Assembly: GCF_041146795.1 (NCBI RefSeq)
Contig: NC_135168.1
Location: 39,564,370-39,628,369, forward strand
Reading direction: 5' to 3'
Length of the DNA: 64,000 nt
From: Maylandia zebra
Taxonomy: Eukaryota; Chordata; Actinopteri; Cichliformes; Cichlidae
The notes beneath the pieces were generated by a model that had not been told where the DNA came from, did no database searches, and saw nothing but the letters and a program-made list of their open reading frames with translations. The translations under genes were made by a program, and so were the position numbers. Of this stretch, positions 24,301-37,041 are shown one piece after another (within the stretch, counting starts at the first letter, position 1; every line of letters begins with the position of its first letter).

Positions 24301-24639
24301 GCAGTGAAATTTGTCAAACAATTCAGTTTTTCAATTTTACCTTATTCTTTTAACGAGATAAGTGAAAAACTTGTCACGCTGACATGATGACAGGAGGAAA
24401 TCTCAGATCTTTAACAGAATACAAATGAAAAATAAAATAATAAACTCATGGTGCTTGTAATTGAGAGCCACCTTATGAACAACAAGTGCAGTGAAAGTGA
24501 AGAAAATCAATATGCATGAGCTTTGATGTGAAAAGCTCATACACTGAAAATCACAATAAATGAGAGACATTCACACATCTTGACAACAAGACCTCCCTCT
24601 GTGGCTCTTCAGTGGTTATTCTGCATAGAAGCTCTTAAT
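21351..24639. other. Spacer: receptor 3' flank plus DNA transposon pieces
   Basis: 22610-23130 parallels 38480-39530, and 24230-24639 parallels 40000-40503, so this is the 3' flank of the C/D receptor block. Between these lie 23250-23460 (acgtccacac...gtgtggac style ends) and about 24115-24205 (ccccctagggggcggg), typical of fish non-autonomous hAT-type elements. 21840-22330 may be another unclassified repeat. No host gene is seen. Confidence 0.45.
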
Positions 24640-27600
24640 TCACCTGACTTTATGAACTCTGGCATACAAGCAATCATCTTCTGTAGGTTCAGTGTGCTGA
24701 AGCGGCTTTGAAAAGTGGACTTGGCCATACTCCACCTCTGCTTCCACCTGTCCTGTTTGCTCCACTCGCTTCTCCTGCTGTTTCATGACCCCTAGATTAG
24801 CATATGTTACTTCGTGCTCACCTTCTTCATCTGCAAATTAGCAAGAAATGTGAGAAATTGTGAGACTTCTTTGCTTTTTTTTTTTGATAGGAGTGAAATA
24901 AAAATATTCACTGTCATGTCTGCTGTGGAAACAGCTGTTTCGTTTTAGCACAAAGACTGGAGACGATGTGAAATGATTTGTCTGACTCTGATCAAAGTTC
25001 ACACAAACAAAAAGATTTAAAAAATGTTTCAATAGTGAAATGTAGTTTTATTGTTGGGGGGAGCTGTTTCTCCTTCTTTCCAGTTATTGTATTAAAGTGA
25101 GCTGATCAGGGATAATCAAGTTTTTGTACCTTTTTGTTTTGTTGGTCTGTTGTTTTGCTTTTTCCTCTGAGCACAGATGAGTGCTACACCCACAACTAAG
25201 TAAATTACAGCTGCTGAGAGAACAACACCGACCAGTGGGAAATATCCTGTTCAAAACAAAGAAAGCCACAAACACAGATGTTTGAGTCAGCAAACACACA
25301 ACATGTTTTTATAGAAAAGGACAAGAAGGAAGAGGAAAATTACACACATTGAACTACAGGTTTTTATTTTCCACTTACTAATGTACCATGGATCATCACT
25401 GCTGTTAGTGGAGTTTTCTTTTGACACGATGCCAGTTTGTGTATGATCTGTTGTTGTTTTAATACACAGGGTGTTATTGGCTTTATACACCCACCATGAT
25501 ATCTGTGACCCATTGACTGAAGTGCAGTTAATGAAAATGCAGCCTATGAGCAAAAACAGATTATTTATGTAAGACAAAGCAACCAAAATGATGATACGTG
25601 TTATTATCAGAATGTTCTCACTCACAACAGGTAGATATTCTCTCCTCTTTGGAGACGTTGTTTCTGACTGAGCAGGCAAGACGTCCTGAGACGTGCTGTT
25701 TCAGGGTGATGATGTTACTCTCATTATTTACAGAAAGAAGCTCAGCATCTGTCAGTGTGCGTCCATCCAGAGTCCAGCTGTACTGAGGACTGTCCCCTCC
25801 CTCAGAGGAGCAGGATACCTTCATCTCTCCCTGGGACAGACACTCAGAGTCCAGCAGGACAGAGGACACAGGAGCTGAGAGAAACACATAGATGAGTTTA
25901 GATGTTAAATCAGAATCTTCGACCTTCTTTTAAGTCTCAAATGAAAAGCACAAAATACATGTGTCTTGAGTTTTTTTTTTTTTGCATATTACAAAGGTTA
26001 TCAAACAATGTTACATTGATATCTATTCATCTGTTATGAACAGAGAAAAAATACCTTGAATAAACAACTGTAAAGTCCGCTGGCCTGATGATTTTCCATC
26101 TGAATCAAAGGTCTTAAGGCTATAATTACCACTGTCATTGCTGCTCAGGTTATTGAGCCTAAATGTTCCATTACTGGGAATAATGGTAGACCTGTTTCCT
26201 ATCATATTAACCTGATTATTTTTCACATCTAATATTTTTAAAGAATTCTTTAATAATTGGTATCTAGGTAATTCTGAGGTGCTTTTCATCAGTTGGATAT
26301 CCACACTTCCTCTCAAAGCTCCATAACACTGAGCTCCATCCTGTCTGCCATCACAGTAAGTTTTCACACCTGCAAAAAAAAAAAAATAAAGCTGTCATAG
26401 GTGTTAGTTTATCCCCAGATTGCCTAATGCAGTGGCCTGAATTCTAGCATAGAGGGCTTTGCTGTGTGCCCTCCTTTCTCTTTCTCTTTACGGAAAGCTA
26501 AAGATCAGAAGTGGAAACAAAAGAGGGTCAAAACACCACCAGGACTCAAAGACTAGGCAGACCAACCTGAGCACTGGGTGGATTAACTCTAGGAACACTT
26601 AAAACTCAGTGCCTTACACATGGATTTTGTTGTGCTTGGCGTTATACAAGACTAAGTATTATAACAATACTGCTTCAGACTTTATTGTTGCCTTTCTTAA
26701 ACTTGAAGTTTTGTACTGTCGTAATTCAGTTCTGTGCATTTAGGATGTAGTTAGAATGATGTGAAAATGTTCCCCGTTCCTCTCTATTCCGAGAGGAACA
26801 GAGAGGTCATGTATTGACTCAGCAGGCAGCTTTCAGACAAACTTCTCTACTTAACACAGATGCAAACTTGTACAACCTACATACAGCTATTTCCTGTTAG
26901 TGATCATTTCCAGATAAGAACATGTAAATATAGACCAGGCAGGAAGAGATTAGTATCACATCTTACATTTGCTTTCAGTATCTTAGTATTAACTACTTAA
27001 AGCACTTGCCAGGAGACAATATCAAGTTATTCATACTAAAATCTCCTCGTCCAACTTAATATCATCTGACTGATTCCTGTTCTACATTCAAGTCACTGTT
27101 TTATCTTCTTCAAATTATTTAAAAAGTAAAATTGTTCACATTCAATATGCGTTATATTCACATTGGATAATTAACATGAATTTTTAAGTAAATAACAGAT
27201 TGCTTTACATCTCAACTCTGAAATCATGGCACAAGAAATAACCATTTGCAAGTTGTTTACACTCATTCTATGTTAAGACAGTTGAAATGAATAACATTTT
27301 AACGAGTAAAAATGAAAATGGATCGAAATGTGATATGAGACACATACCATGAAAACAAACAAAAAAAAGTGTGCAAACAGGAAGTTGGTTTTGTATAGCA
27401 GAAATAAATAGAAATAGTCTAAATAATTCCAGAGTATTAGATTCTAAAACGTATGCACAACCTGTCCAGGATGTACCCCACCAATAGATGGATGTATGAG
27501 ATGTGCAGACTTTATATATTTGTTACTGAATATGGAAACGCTTTTTAGTACTTTAGTGCTCAAATCCTTTTTAATTATCTCTCATAATAATGCATAATGT

Positions 27601-27711
27601 AAAGCTTTTATTAAGTGTCTTTTAAAATAAAGTGCTAGTAGAAATACATGAAAAAAGCTCACTATAAGAAACTCCGACCAGCAGCACCAGCAGTCCCACC
27701 GCAGCTTTCAT
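24640..27711 (-). CDS. Receptor C: CD2/SLAM-like two-Ig transmembrane receptor with ITIM tail
   Basis: Exons: 27711-27663 signal (MKAAVGLLVLLVGVSYS), 26369-26055 Ig1 (315 nt), 25874-25626 Ig2, 25543-25379 stalk, 25246-25130 transmembrane, 24830-24640 tail. They sum to 361 aa in frame, all phase 1. Ig1 has CDGRQDGAQC and DSGNY but no canonical cysteine pair. Ig2 has four cysteines. The stalk is the shortest of the group and keeps its INCT...LCI cysteine pair. The transmembrane segment ends in AQRKKQNNRPTK. The tail differs from A: VTYANL, VEYGQV and CLYARV, so the first tyrosine fits both ITIM and the Grb2-type YxN pattern. The first exon ends TATA|GTGAG where paralogues have TATG|GTGAG; the donor GT is intact. 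It is the closest relative of gene D. The 1.3-kb first intron shares segments with D and the lone exon at 37.7 kb. Confidence 0.85.
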
Positions 27712-28140
27712 GTCTCGTCTCTGTTCAGTGTGTGTGACCCAGATAGAAACAGCATGCAATGTATCCTGTTGAAAGCTTTGACCTATAAGAACATTGTTAT
27801 AGTCATCTTTTTTTTTTTTTTTCCTCTGAGGTGTAACTAAGGAGGTCTTATTTTTCTTCTGCTTTCAACATCCCACGACTGGACATTTCTGAGCTGAAAA
27901 AAGGAAACAATCCTTATAAGTAGTCAAACACAGAGCTAATCGTTGCACGGTAAAAATTTATAACCACGGCCACATTTCTTCTGCATATGATGATAATAAT
28001 AATATTGATAGATTTTATTTGAAAGCACATTTCAAGACACCCAAGGACACTTGACAATAGAATAAAACACATAATAGAACAATGACAACAAGGAACAATA
28101 AGAAAACTAAAGCGCAACGTAAGATAAACAAACAATAGGT
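27712..28140. promoter_or_regulatory. Upstream region of receptor C
   Basis: About 27780-27960 parallels 45170-45400 (gene D) and 53340-53450 plus 55064-55160 (lone exon), for example ggacatttctgagctg. It is therefore the conserved promoter/5' flank of the C/D subtype. A T-rich run lies at about 27811-27823. Specific factor sites cannot be assigned with confidence. Confidence 0.4.
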
Positions 28141-28520
28141 TCACAGTGAATATGCAGATTTGAATAGATGGATTTTGAGTTGAGTTTTAAACTGGGGGAG
28201 AGAACCAATGTTTCTTATATCTGGGGGTAGAGAGTTCCACAGCCTGGGATCAGAGCAACTGAAAGCTCTGAAGGTGAGCAGTAGAAGTTTGTATTTAATC
28301 TGGAATTTCACAGGGAGCCAGTGAAGTTCCTGGAGAACAGGGGTGATGTGCTGGTAGGAGGGGGTTCTGGTAATAATGCGGGCAGCAGAGATTTGAACCA
28401 GTTGAAGCTTATGGAGGGATTTTTGGGGGAGACCATGCAAGAGAGAATTACAATAGTCAGTACAGGAGGTAACAAGACTGTGGACAAGAATGGACGCATA
28501 CGTTTGAAGTGTGTAGTCGC
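28141..28520 (-). mobile_element. LINE fragment, C-terminal RT region
   Basis: The minus strand carries an open stretch of about 99 codons with [27 protein letters not shown] and [10 protein letters not shown], the conserved C-terminal region of L2/CR1/Rex1-type LINE proteins. It lacks the catalytic domains and is a dead fragment. The + strand 28005-28060 (ttcaagacacccaaggacac) belongs to the same dispersed repeat. Confidence 0.65.
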
Positions 28521-29200
28521 CGTAATTTAGATTTTTATAAAGTCAGAAATATCCATGATACAGTTTTGGACAACAGTTTTGTCAGTGGCACCTGCCCCTT
28601 TGCTCGTCAGTGCCCCAAGTGCCCTTTTCTTCATACATTTTTTTGTTTGTCTTTTTAATGTGTGTGTGTGTGTGTGTTTGTAGTAATAACAATTGACTAT
28701 TAACACCAATTTTGCTAAATAAAGGATCTGTCTTGCATCAGTCACATTATGACCTTTAAGCAATCCTCTCCCTTAATGACAGAGAGTGCTGCTTACAAAC
28801 TGGGAACAAGCTCACAAAGAGCACTCGTATTTTTCAAGCATACAACACACGGAGACAAATAGGAAAAACAAAAATACAGAACTAAACTTTTACTAGAAAC
28901 ATGATACCAAGAACGCAGGGGAGGCACAGGAACAGAACAGAAAACCTAGAAACCAGGAACTATAAATATAATACAGACAGAAAACAATCATTCAAAGAAT
29001 ATAACTTAAATCAAAAACACAAATACTGGGTCTCCACACCCAGTACTGTGACAAGTTACAGTCGTAAAGTTCTGTTTATTAGCTTTATTGTGTAAAGGAT
29101 CATTTCAAAATGTATTCAGAAACTTGATACCACAGCATGTGCATGAGTCAGAAACAGACAGCCTTGTTGAAAATATTGATCTGTGAGGTAAGTAGACGAA
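28521..29200. other. Spacer before the L1-type LINE
   Basis: No gene. A short (tg)n tract lies at about 28660-28680 and A-rich DNA follows. Nothing else was recognised. Confidence 0.4.
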
Positions 29201-29438
29201 CAAGGTAAGCGACCCATGTTGTAGGTGACGTCAGACGCCGGAGATTTTGGCGGAGAAAAAGCAAATGGTAGCATAGAGTTTAACAAAGGTTTTTCAAGCT
29301 TCAGTATTACCAAATATACTAATCAATTGTCATATAACTAACAACATCTGTTTTATCATCTCTAACACCCTGGAGGACAACGGGGAGAGTTTAGACGCTC
29401 TCCAAGATTACATCGACCGCTGTTTTCAAGATTTAGTA

Positions 29439-30227
29439 ATGAAGAAGGCCCAGAGTGCATCTTCCCCGGCCAAAATTGAGACGCCGTCATCGAAGAGATG
29501 TCGCCCGGCAGACTCCCCCGGTACAACATCGCCTGCCGGCAAAGACATCGCAGACATCCTGGAGTCAATCGACAAGCGATTGTCCAGTTTCGATGCGAGG
29601 CTGTCCCTGGTGGAGATTTTACACCGGGAATTTAAATCTCTGAGAGAATCCCTGGAATTCAGCCAGCAGCAGGTGGAAACGCTTGCCGCTGTAAATGCCA
29701 CACTACGGGAGTCGGTCAAATCTCTCACCGATAACGTGACCCAGCTAAACATTGAAAATAAAAAAATAAAAGAGTCCGTTATCGATCTACAAGCCCGTAG
29801 CATGAGAGATAATCTTGTGTTTTCTGGTATTCCAGAAACTGCCGGAGAGGACGCAGAGGCAACGGTGAAAAGCTTCATTAAAATCCACCTGAAGCTGCCG
29901 GAGGACACCGTAAAGAACATCAACTTCGATAGAGTACATCGCTTGGGGGGCGTGAGGTCGCGGACCGGGAGACCACGGCCTATTGTGGCCAAATTCGGTC
30001 AATTCAAACAGAAGGAACAGGTGAAGAGTCGCGGCAGAGAGCTGAAAGGAACGGACTTCAGCGTGAACGACCAGTTCCCCAAAGAGATCCTGGAACGACG
30101 CATGGTCCTGTTCCCAGTTCGACGTAGCTTCATCCAGAAAGGCTCCCGTGCTGTCATCGCCGTGGACCGGCTCTACGTGGACGGACAGCTCTACCGCGAC
30201 CCCGGCACCACACCGTGGTTATATTAA
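29439..30227 (+). CDS. LINE ORF1 protein (RNA-binding, coiled coil + RRM-like)
   Basis: A 262-aa ORF. Residues about 35-125 form a leucine- and charge-rich coiled coil (DIADILESIDKRLSSFDARL and following). An RRM-like segment beginning RDNLVFSGIPE (about 127-137) and a basic C-terminal region (PRPIVAKF, about 178-185) follow, as in L1 ORF1p. The protein would trimerise and coat element RNA with chaperone activity. The frame is open from ATG to TAA with no visible damage. Confidence 0.8.
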   Translation: MKKAQSASSPAKIETPSSKRCRPADSPGTTSPAGKDIADILESIDKRLSSFDARLSLVEILHREFKSLRESLEFSQQQVETLAAVNATLRESVKSLTDNVTQLNIENKKIKESVIDLQARSMRDNLVFSGIPETAGEDAEATVKSFIKIHLKLPEDTVKNINFDRVHRLGGVRSRTGRPRPIVAKFGQFKQKEQVKSRGRELKGTDFSVNDQFPKEILERRMVLFPVRRSFIQKGSRAVIAVDRLYVDGQLYRDPGTTPWLY

Positions 30228-30762
30228 CTGCACTCCAGATAAGAACCCGCTACACTCTTTTCTTATTCATTCACACTTTCTCTTTTAACATGGGTTTAAC
30301 CTAGTAATATCAATATGATGTCATAGCAGATATAACACCGTCACCCTCCGTCATTGCTTTAATTGGAATGTTTCCGTTTCGTTTCTTTTTTGTTGTTGTT
30401 GCTCACAGTTCATGTGGTTTCTTTCTTTCTCTTGTCTTTCACTGCTGTGATCACCTACTTCCCCACTCACCTACAAACAACACCCTCTATTTCTCCATAA
30501 TTTCACACCACGATCACGCAAACACATCAGCTCAACGGCAGCACATTCACAACAGCCTCACAGCACGCACAGACTTGCAGGACACATAAGCAAGCCACGC
30601 TTGTTCATATTAGTGAATATTCACACACATAGTCAGACTTATGGAGCCTCTCACCACACCTTTTTTTTCTCTTTCTATTTACAAACAAGGGATGTTTCCA
30701 CATTCTCTCCACCTGTCTAAACGAAACACCCAGCGTACATCATTAGACATACACACACAATT

Positions 30763-33700
30763 ATGGGCATGCTGAGGTTTGTCACATGGAATGTAAATGG
30801 AGCTGGCACCAGAGGAAAGAGGTTAAAGATATTTAACCAGCTTAAAAAACTACAGGCAGATGTTGTTTTATTACAAGAAACTCATAAACCTGTCACAGGT
30901 TTAAACGAACTTAAAACACCTGAGTTTCCTAACGTGTTTGCAGCCTGTTATAATTCTAGACAACGGGGAGTAGCAATTTTAATACATAAAAATGTTAATT
31001 TTACAGTACTCGATACAGTTATAGATCCAGAGGGTAGATTTCTAATTATTAAACTATCAATATTGAACAAAAAACTATGTATTGTAAGTATATACGGTCC
31101 AAATGTTGATGAACCCTCATTCTTCCACGGATTTTTTAGTGCACTCTCTGAACACCTCGATTGCACACTCATTCTTGGCGGTGACCTCAACCTTGGACTA
31201 AATGAAGACATGGATAGGCTCAACACAACAGGAACTCAGCGTAATTGGCAGTCCACAAATATAATCAAACAGTATATGAGCGACTTTGGTCTTTGCGATG
31301 CATGGCGCTCTCTTCACCCCACCAGTAAGGAATATACTTTTTTCTCGCATGTTCATCACACTTACTCTCGTCTGGATTATTTTTTGGTCAGCAGCTCACT
31401 GCTGAGTGACATTTCAGACACTGAGATTCATCCTATAGCTGTCAGCGATCATGCTCCTGTATCTTTAACACTAATGCACAAGAATAACACTACGCCAAGA
31501 AAAAACTGGAGGTTTAATATATCACTACTTAAAGATGAAGACTTTATTAAATATTTTAAAAAGGAATGGACTTCATATTTAGACTTTAATGACACTCCCG
31601 GAATATCTGCTTCTGTTCTGTGGGAAGCAGGGAAAGCTGTGATGAGAGGTAAAATAATTTCTTTCTCATCACACAAAAAGAAAGAAGAAAACAAAAATAC
31701 TCAGGAATTAGAAAAAAACATCAAATCACTAGAAGAAGCCTACGCGTGCAACCAAGATCAGGAAACATTGAACAAAATATGCAAAACAAAACTAGAATTA
31801 AATGAAATTATTAATAAAAAAACACAATTCCTTATACAAAGACTACACTTGCAGAATTTTGAACACAGTAACAAATCAGGTCGATTTCTAGCTAACCAGC
31901 TAAAAATAAATAAAGAAAAAACAACTATATGTGCTGCTAAAGATTTATCGGGGAACACAATATATGATCCTGGAAGAATAAACAACATTTTTAGGGATTT
32001 CTATGAAACTTTATACTCACCACAAATAAACCCATCTAAAAATGAAATTGATCTGTTTCTTGACAACGTAACTCTTCCAAAATTACTAGACAGTCAAGCA
32101 ATGGAACTGGATTCGCCACTGACGCCAAGTGAACTCCAGTAAGCCCTAATAAGTATGCCCAATAATAAGGCTCCAGGTCCAGACGGCTTCCCTGCAGAAT
32201 TCTACAAAGAATTCTGGACAATTTTGGCACCAGTATTCCACGGCATGTTGCAGGAAATCGAGGAAAATGGCAGACTACCACCAAATATGAATTCTGCCAA
32301 CATTAGTCTCCTGCTAAAACCAGGCAAAGACCCTTTATTTCCCTCAAGCTATCGTCCAATTTCTCTTTTAAATGTAGACCTTAAAATAATCTGCAAAGCT
32401 CTCTCAAAGAGATTAGAGAAAATGACCCCCCTCTTAATTCATCCTGACCAAACTGGTTTCATAAAGGGTCGGCACTCCTCAACAAACACTCGTAGATTAC
32501 TTAATTTCATAGACTACTCATACGATAAAAACATTGAAACCATAATATTATCTCTAGATGCAGAAAAAGCATTTGACAGAGTTAACTGGAAATTTTTATT
32601 CGCAACTTTACACAAATTTGGTTTTGGAAACTCTTTCATAAACTGGATAAGAATATTATACAATTCCCCAACAGCTCGTATCAGAACAAATGACCAGACA
32701 TCCTCCAGCTTCTGTCTCCTGAGGGGCACCAGACAGGGATGCCCACTCTCCCCTTCACTTTTTGCAATTTTTATCGAACCTCTAGCAGCAGCATTTAGAC
32801 AGGCTACAACAATTAAGGGCATAAAATGTAAGAACATAGGACATAAAATCAGTCTCTATGCAGATGATGTGTTGCTTTTTCTGCAAAACACACAAACCAA
32901 CCTCTCTGAGGTAATTACTCTAATAAACTGGTTTTCAAGAGTTTCAGATTATTCAATTAACTGGCCAAAATCTACAGTTCTCCCCATTAACTGCTCCTTC
33001 CATAATTCTTCCTCTGCCCCACTGCAATCCAGAAATATTAAATATTTAGGTATTAATGTCTCTCCTAAGCTTTCAGACTTAACTAAATTAAACCACATCC
33101 CACTTCTAAAGAAAGTAGAAGGCGATCTGACTAGATGGAAATCTTTACCCATATCACTCATGGGAAGGGTCGCCACTATAAAAATGATGATCTTGCCAAA
33201 AATAAATTACTTATTTTTGATGATCCCTAACAAACCATCACAATATTGGTTCAGATCTCTGGATTCATATATTCCCAAATTCCTTTGGAAAGATAAACCC
33301 CCGCGTATCAGCTTAAAAACGCTACAAAGAACCAAGGATAGAGGAGGATTAGATCTGCCTAATTTTCACCAATACTTCTTAGCCAACAGGCTTCAGTTCA
33401 TCTCAGAATGGTTAAAACATACCTTCTTAGTTGAGCCCTGGCTAGATGTTGAACAGGCACTATGCAAGGATCTAGAGATTTCAGACCTACCATTTATTAG
33501 CTCAAACATCAAAAGACATGAATGCTTTAAAAGTATCAACATCAGCTTTTCTCTGACAGCATGGTGGGAGTTTCTAAAAATAACGGAGTCTTCATTAATC
33601 CCATGCAAACGTACACCTATCTGGAATAACCCTGACATATTACAAAACAATAATATGATTAATTTCCCAGAATGGAGTTGTAAAGGAATTAAATACTTAG

Positions 33701-34500
33701 AACATATATTAGAGGGAACAGAATTTATTCCATTTGACAGACTAGTTGCACAATATGGGATCAACAAGACAAGATTTTTAGAATATCAACAAATTAAATC
33801 CATAGTAAAAAAGAAATTTAACCTCAGTCAAGTTGAATTACAAACACCACTAAGTGCGACACATTTTCTTACTCTTAAATCCCCCAAATTATTATCTAAA
33901 ATATACAGAACACTTTCTAAATTAGATGAATCAATATCCCTTCCTATTGCAAAGTGGGAAGCAGATTTATCAGTCAGCTTAGACCAAAACTTCTGGTCTC
34001 AGATTTGCTTAAAAACCTTTAAATTAATTAAAAATCCCAGTCTGCAATTAATACAATACAAAATACTACATAGAGTGCACTATACAGGTCATCGGATGTT
34101 CAAGATGGGCTTTACATCTTCCAACAACTGCTCACACTGTCAAGGCAATACACCAGACAATTACATCCACGCTCTTTGGTTCTGTCCACCAGTTCAGAAG
34201 TTTTGGCGCGAGATATGTGAAGACTTATCAAAGTGTCTGAAATGTAACATTCCAACTTCCCCCTTAGTGTGTTTACTGGGCAGCTTAGATAATGTCACTT
34301 CAGAAAAGAATATAGCCCATATGATTTTCACTGCCCTATGCATAGCCAAGAAAACAGTCCTCATGAACTGGAAAAATAAAAAGAATCTTAATTCTAACCA
34401 GTATAGAAATTATCTATTAGATTACATTAGTCTTGATACAGCCTCTGCCACCACATCAGATCAATTGCTCTGGGCTCCTTTTATCAGCTCCATCACCTAG
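30763..34500 (+). pseudogene. LINE ORF2: endonuclease-reverse transcriptase with one internal stop
   Basis: One reading frame spans both halves, 30763-32142 and 32155-34500, separated only by a TAA at 32140-32142. The N-terminal half is an APE-type endonuclease: WNVNGA, LLQETHK, GGDLNLG and SDHAPVSL supply the metal-binding and catalytic positions. The second half is the reverse transcriptase: NNKAPGPDGFPAEFYKEFW, TRQGCPLSPSLF and the catalytic LYADDVLLFL at about 32857-32886. It ends with a Cys/His cluster (CSHCQGN...H...C, about 34129-34190) typical of L1/Tx1 ORF2. The stop lies between EN and RT, so a full enzyme is not made from this copy. Confidence 0.85.
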
Positions 34501-37010
34501 TGGGGGTGGGGGGTCATAGTTTGGTCCCGCCTTCACTGTTGTGATTGGTGTGGGGGTAGGGACAGGCTTAGGGCGTCGGGGGGTTCCCCGGAGGCATCTT
34601 CCTTGGGGGGCTCAACCCGGGGTAGCGGTCATGTCCGGTTGGGGGCTCTGTTGGCTCTCAGGAGACTGTTTCCTCGCAGCTGCGTGCAGCGGGGCTAGGG
34701 GAGGGTCTGTGCTGACGGACGTGGGTTACTGACCTGGTAGCCTGGCTGGCCCTGGGTGGGTCCGGGATGGGCGTGAGGTTCTGGGGGCGCTCCGTCTCTG
34801 GGCTGGGGCCCGGGCCGGGCCTCGGGGGCTTGGGTCCTGGTTGGTGTGTTGCCGGGGTTGTGGGCGGGTGGGTGCATGGGGGCCCAGCCCTGGAGCAGGG
34901 TGCCGCCGGTGCGTCGAGCCGCCTGGGGGGCTCTTCAACTGGTGGGGGAGATGGTCACATCTTGCAGGAGCTTTCCTCTCTTCAGGAACTCTCTCTGCAG
35001 GAGGGGGAGATACAGGAGAGGTGGAGGAAGATCTCAGCCTGGGCGTTTACTGTCTTATGTAGTCTGGAAGATGAGTGGATGGTGGGGTGGGTGCAGTTTT
35101 CTCTGTGGTGGGGTTGGGTGGACTGTCCCGGGCTCTGTGGGGCCGGGAGGCGCTGCTGCGCTGGGGCCCGGTCTGGATGGGCCTGGGCCCCCTTCCCCTG
35201 GCGGGTCGCGGAGTGTGGGAGTGCCTACTGGGGTCAGCGGGGGAGCTGGCCCCAGGGAGGGGTTACCTGCCCCTCCCTTCCTTCCCTCCCCATCTCCAGC
35301 TGCCTCCCTCTTCCCACTCCACCACAACCACCCACACATGCAGGGCCTTGGAGTAGGGGTATGTCACCAGGGTGCAGAGGAGGGTACCCCCCCCCCCCCC
35401 TCTGTCCCCTTCTGGCTGCCTCTGCCTCAATTTTATCCCACAACTTAGACATTCACATTATTCACACTCTCATTACACATACATATAGGATCTTGGGGGT
35501 GGGCACAATCACGGAGTCCAAATTACCATCAGGGTGTACACCTCACCCCTGGCGTCGTTGCCCACCTCTCAATTTTAAATACATTTAGACATTGAGGGCT
35601 ATCAGGAGGGACTATGCGCTTACCTGCTGCTCCTTGGCAGGTAGCTCCATGCCCTCCTGGGTTTTAATTGCACCTTAGAACACACATGCATCAACACTAC
35701 AATGAGCGGGTGGAGGGAGGTTTGGAGTCTTCTCCCACCCCCATTCTCTGCGGCCTGCTGGAGCGGGAGGGCTAGGTGGAGTTGGCCGTCCGACTGCGGT
35801 CTGGAGTGTGGGGCCTCCCTGCTGCTACGGAGTCGGGGCGGTCTGCCTCTCCCCACCGCAGAGAAAAGGGTAACACCACCTGGGTCTGGGTGCAGTTCCC
35901 CCCTCCAGGGGCAAGGGTACCTAGACCCGGTTTGTAGAGTACGCTTGGGGAGTGTGATCGTGTGTACAGCGTCTCTTTATGTCTGTCTCCACGTTGGTTG
36001 AGTGTGTAGTGAGTGCATATGAGAGCATGAGGGGGGGAATGGATGTTTGTGTCTGTGTGTGCCTGTATGTCTGTGTCTATATGTCAGGTTGGGTATCAGA
36101 CGCCACCTCTCTGGGGACACCTCAGGCCCTCCAAGGTTTGGAGGCCTATCTCCACCCACCACCACTTCCCCTGCCGGTGGCGGACTCCCTCAGGTGTCGG
36201 TGGGTTGGTGGTTCTTTGTGTCTGGGGGTGGGTGTCCAGGTACACACCGGCTCACTCCTTGGCGGCCGCTTGTCGGGGCCTGGAGGCTGGGGCTCGCTCG
36301 GGCCCCTTCGGAGGTGGGGTGCCCCCGGCCTCTCGGCCTGGGGCTCGGTCACTCAGGCACAGCTGGCGGCCGGCGGAGCTCATGGGCGCGTCACTGCAAC
36401 TCCCCCTGGCTTCTGCTCCGCGGCTGCTGGGTGAACCCTCATCTGGGACTCTCCTCAGCTCTTACTGGAACAGTGGCGCGGCTGCCCCTCTGTTGGTCTT
36501 CCATGGTCTCTTGTGTTCTGGGGGCCTCTGGATGTCTGGAGTTTTGATCTCCTCCATACCTGCTTCACACCCTGGAGGACGGGGCTGTGGCCCCCCCACA
36601 CTCCCTAGCAGATCGTTACATGGAGAAACGTTTGGAATACAAGCGCGCTGATCCACACAGGTATGCACACGGGTGTTCACTGCTCGTAGACCCAAATTAC
36701 ACCTTTCTTGGCTGCTACTTCGAAGCACATCTGTCCTGCGTGCTGCACAACAACATTGAATATTTAGTATTTACTGCTGTTTACACTTAGCTAGATTAAT
36801 GCGATGGTGTTGTGTTTAGTATGTTGCTTTGTTTTTTTGTTTTTTGTTTTTTTTTTTGCTTGTTTTCTATTCTTCTCTCAACAGGTGATCCAGGAGATTT
36901 TTTTTCTCCCCCCCTTTCTCACTGTCCCTCTCCCCTTCTGTTTTTCTTTTCCTTCCTCTTTCTTTCTCCCTTTCCTATCCCTCACTCATGTCTGTCCCGT
37001 CTGTAACATC
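34501..37010 (+). other. GC-rich, G-skewed 3' UTR of the LINE
   Basis: About 2.5 kb of strongly GC-rich DNA with many G runs on the + strand up to about 36560, then a T-rich tract (36820-36975). It contains several long overlapping open frames in multiple phases on both strands, including one of 273 codons. None shows domain structure and all are explained by the scarcity of stop codons in GC-rich DNA. Confidence 0.7.
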
Positions 37011-37041
37011 TGAAAATAAAATATAATAAATAATAAAAACA

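Larger units (their letters stand above)
29205..37041 (+). mobile_element. Near-full-length L1/Tx1-type LINE
   Basis: The element has a short 5' UTR with a CRE-like gtgacgtcag at about 29225, ORF1 (29439-30227), ORF2 (30763-34500), a long GC-rich 3' UTR (34501 to about 37010) and an A-rich tail with aataaa units (37011-37041). Both ends are approximate because no clear target-site duplication was found by eye. It sits between receptor C and the broken first exon at 37.7 kb. The ORFs are almost intact, which suggests a fairly recent insertion. Confidence 0.85.

Noticed and set aside
29116-29992. Minus-strand open frames over LINE ORF1
   Set aside because: The + strand has a continuous ORF1 with coiled-coil and RRM-like segments; the antisense frames have no domain content.
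34767-35588. A 273-codon open frame and several overlapping frames in the LINE 3' UTR
   Set aside because: Gly/Trp/Pro-rich, in several phases and both strands, no domain; expected where stops are rare in GC-rich DNA.
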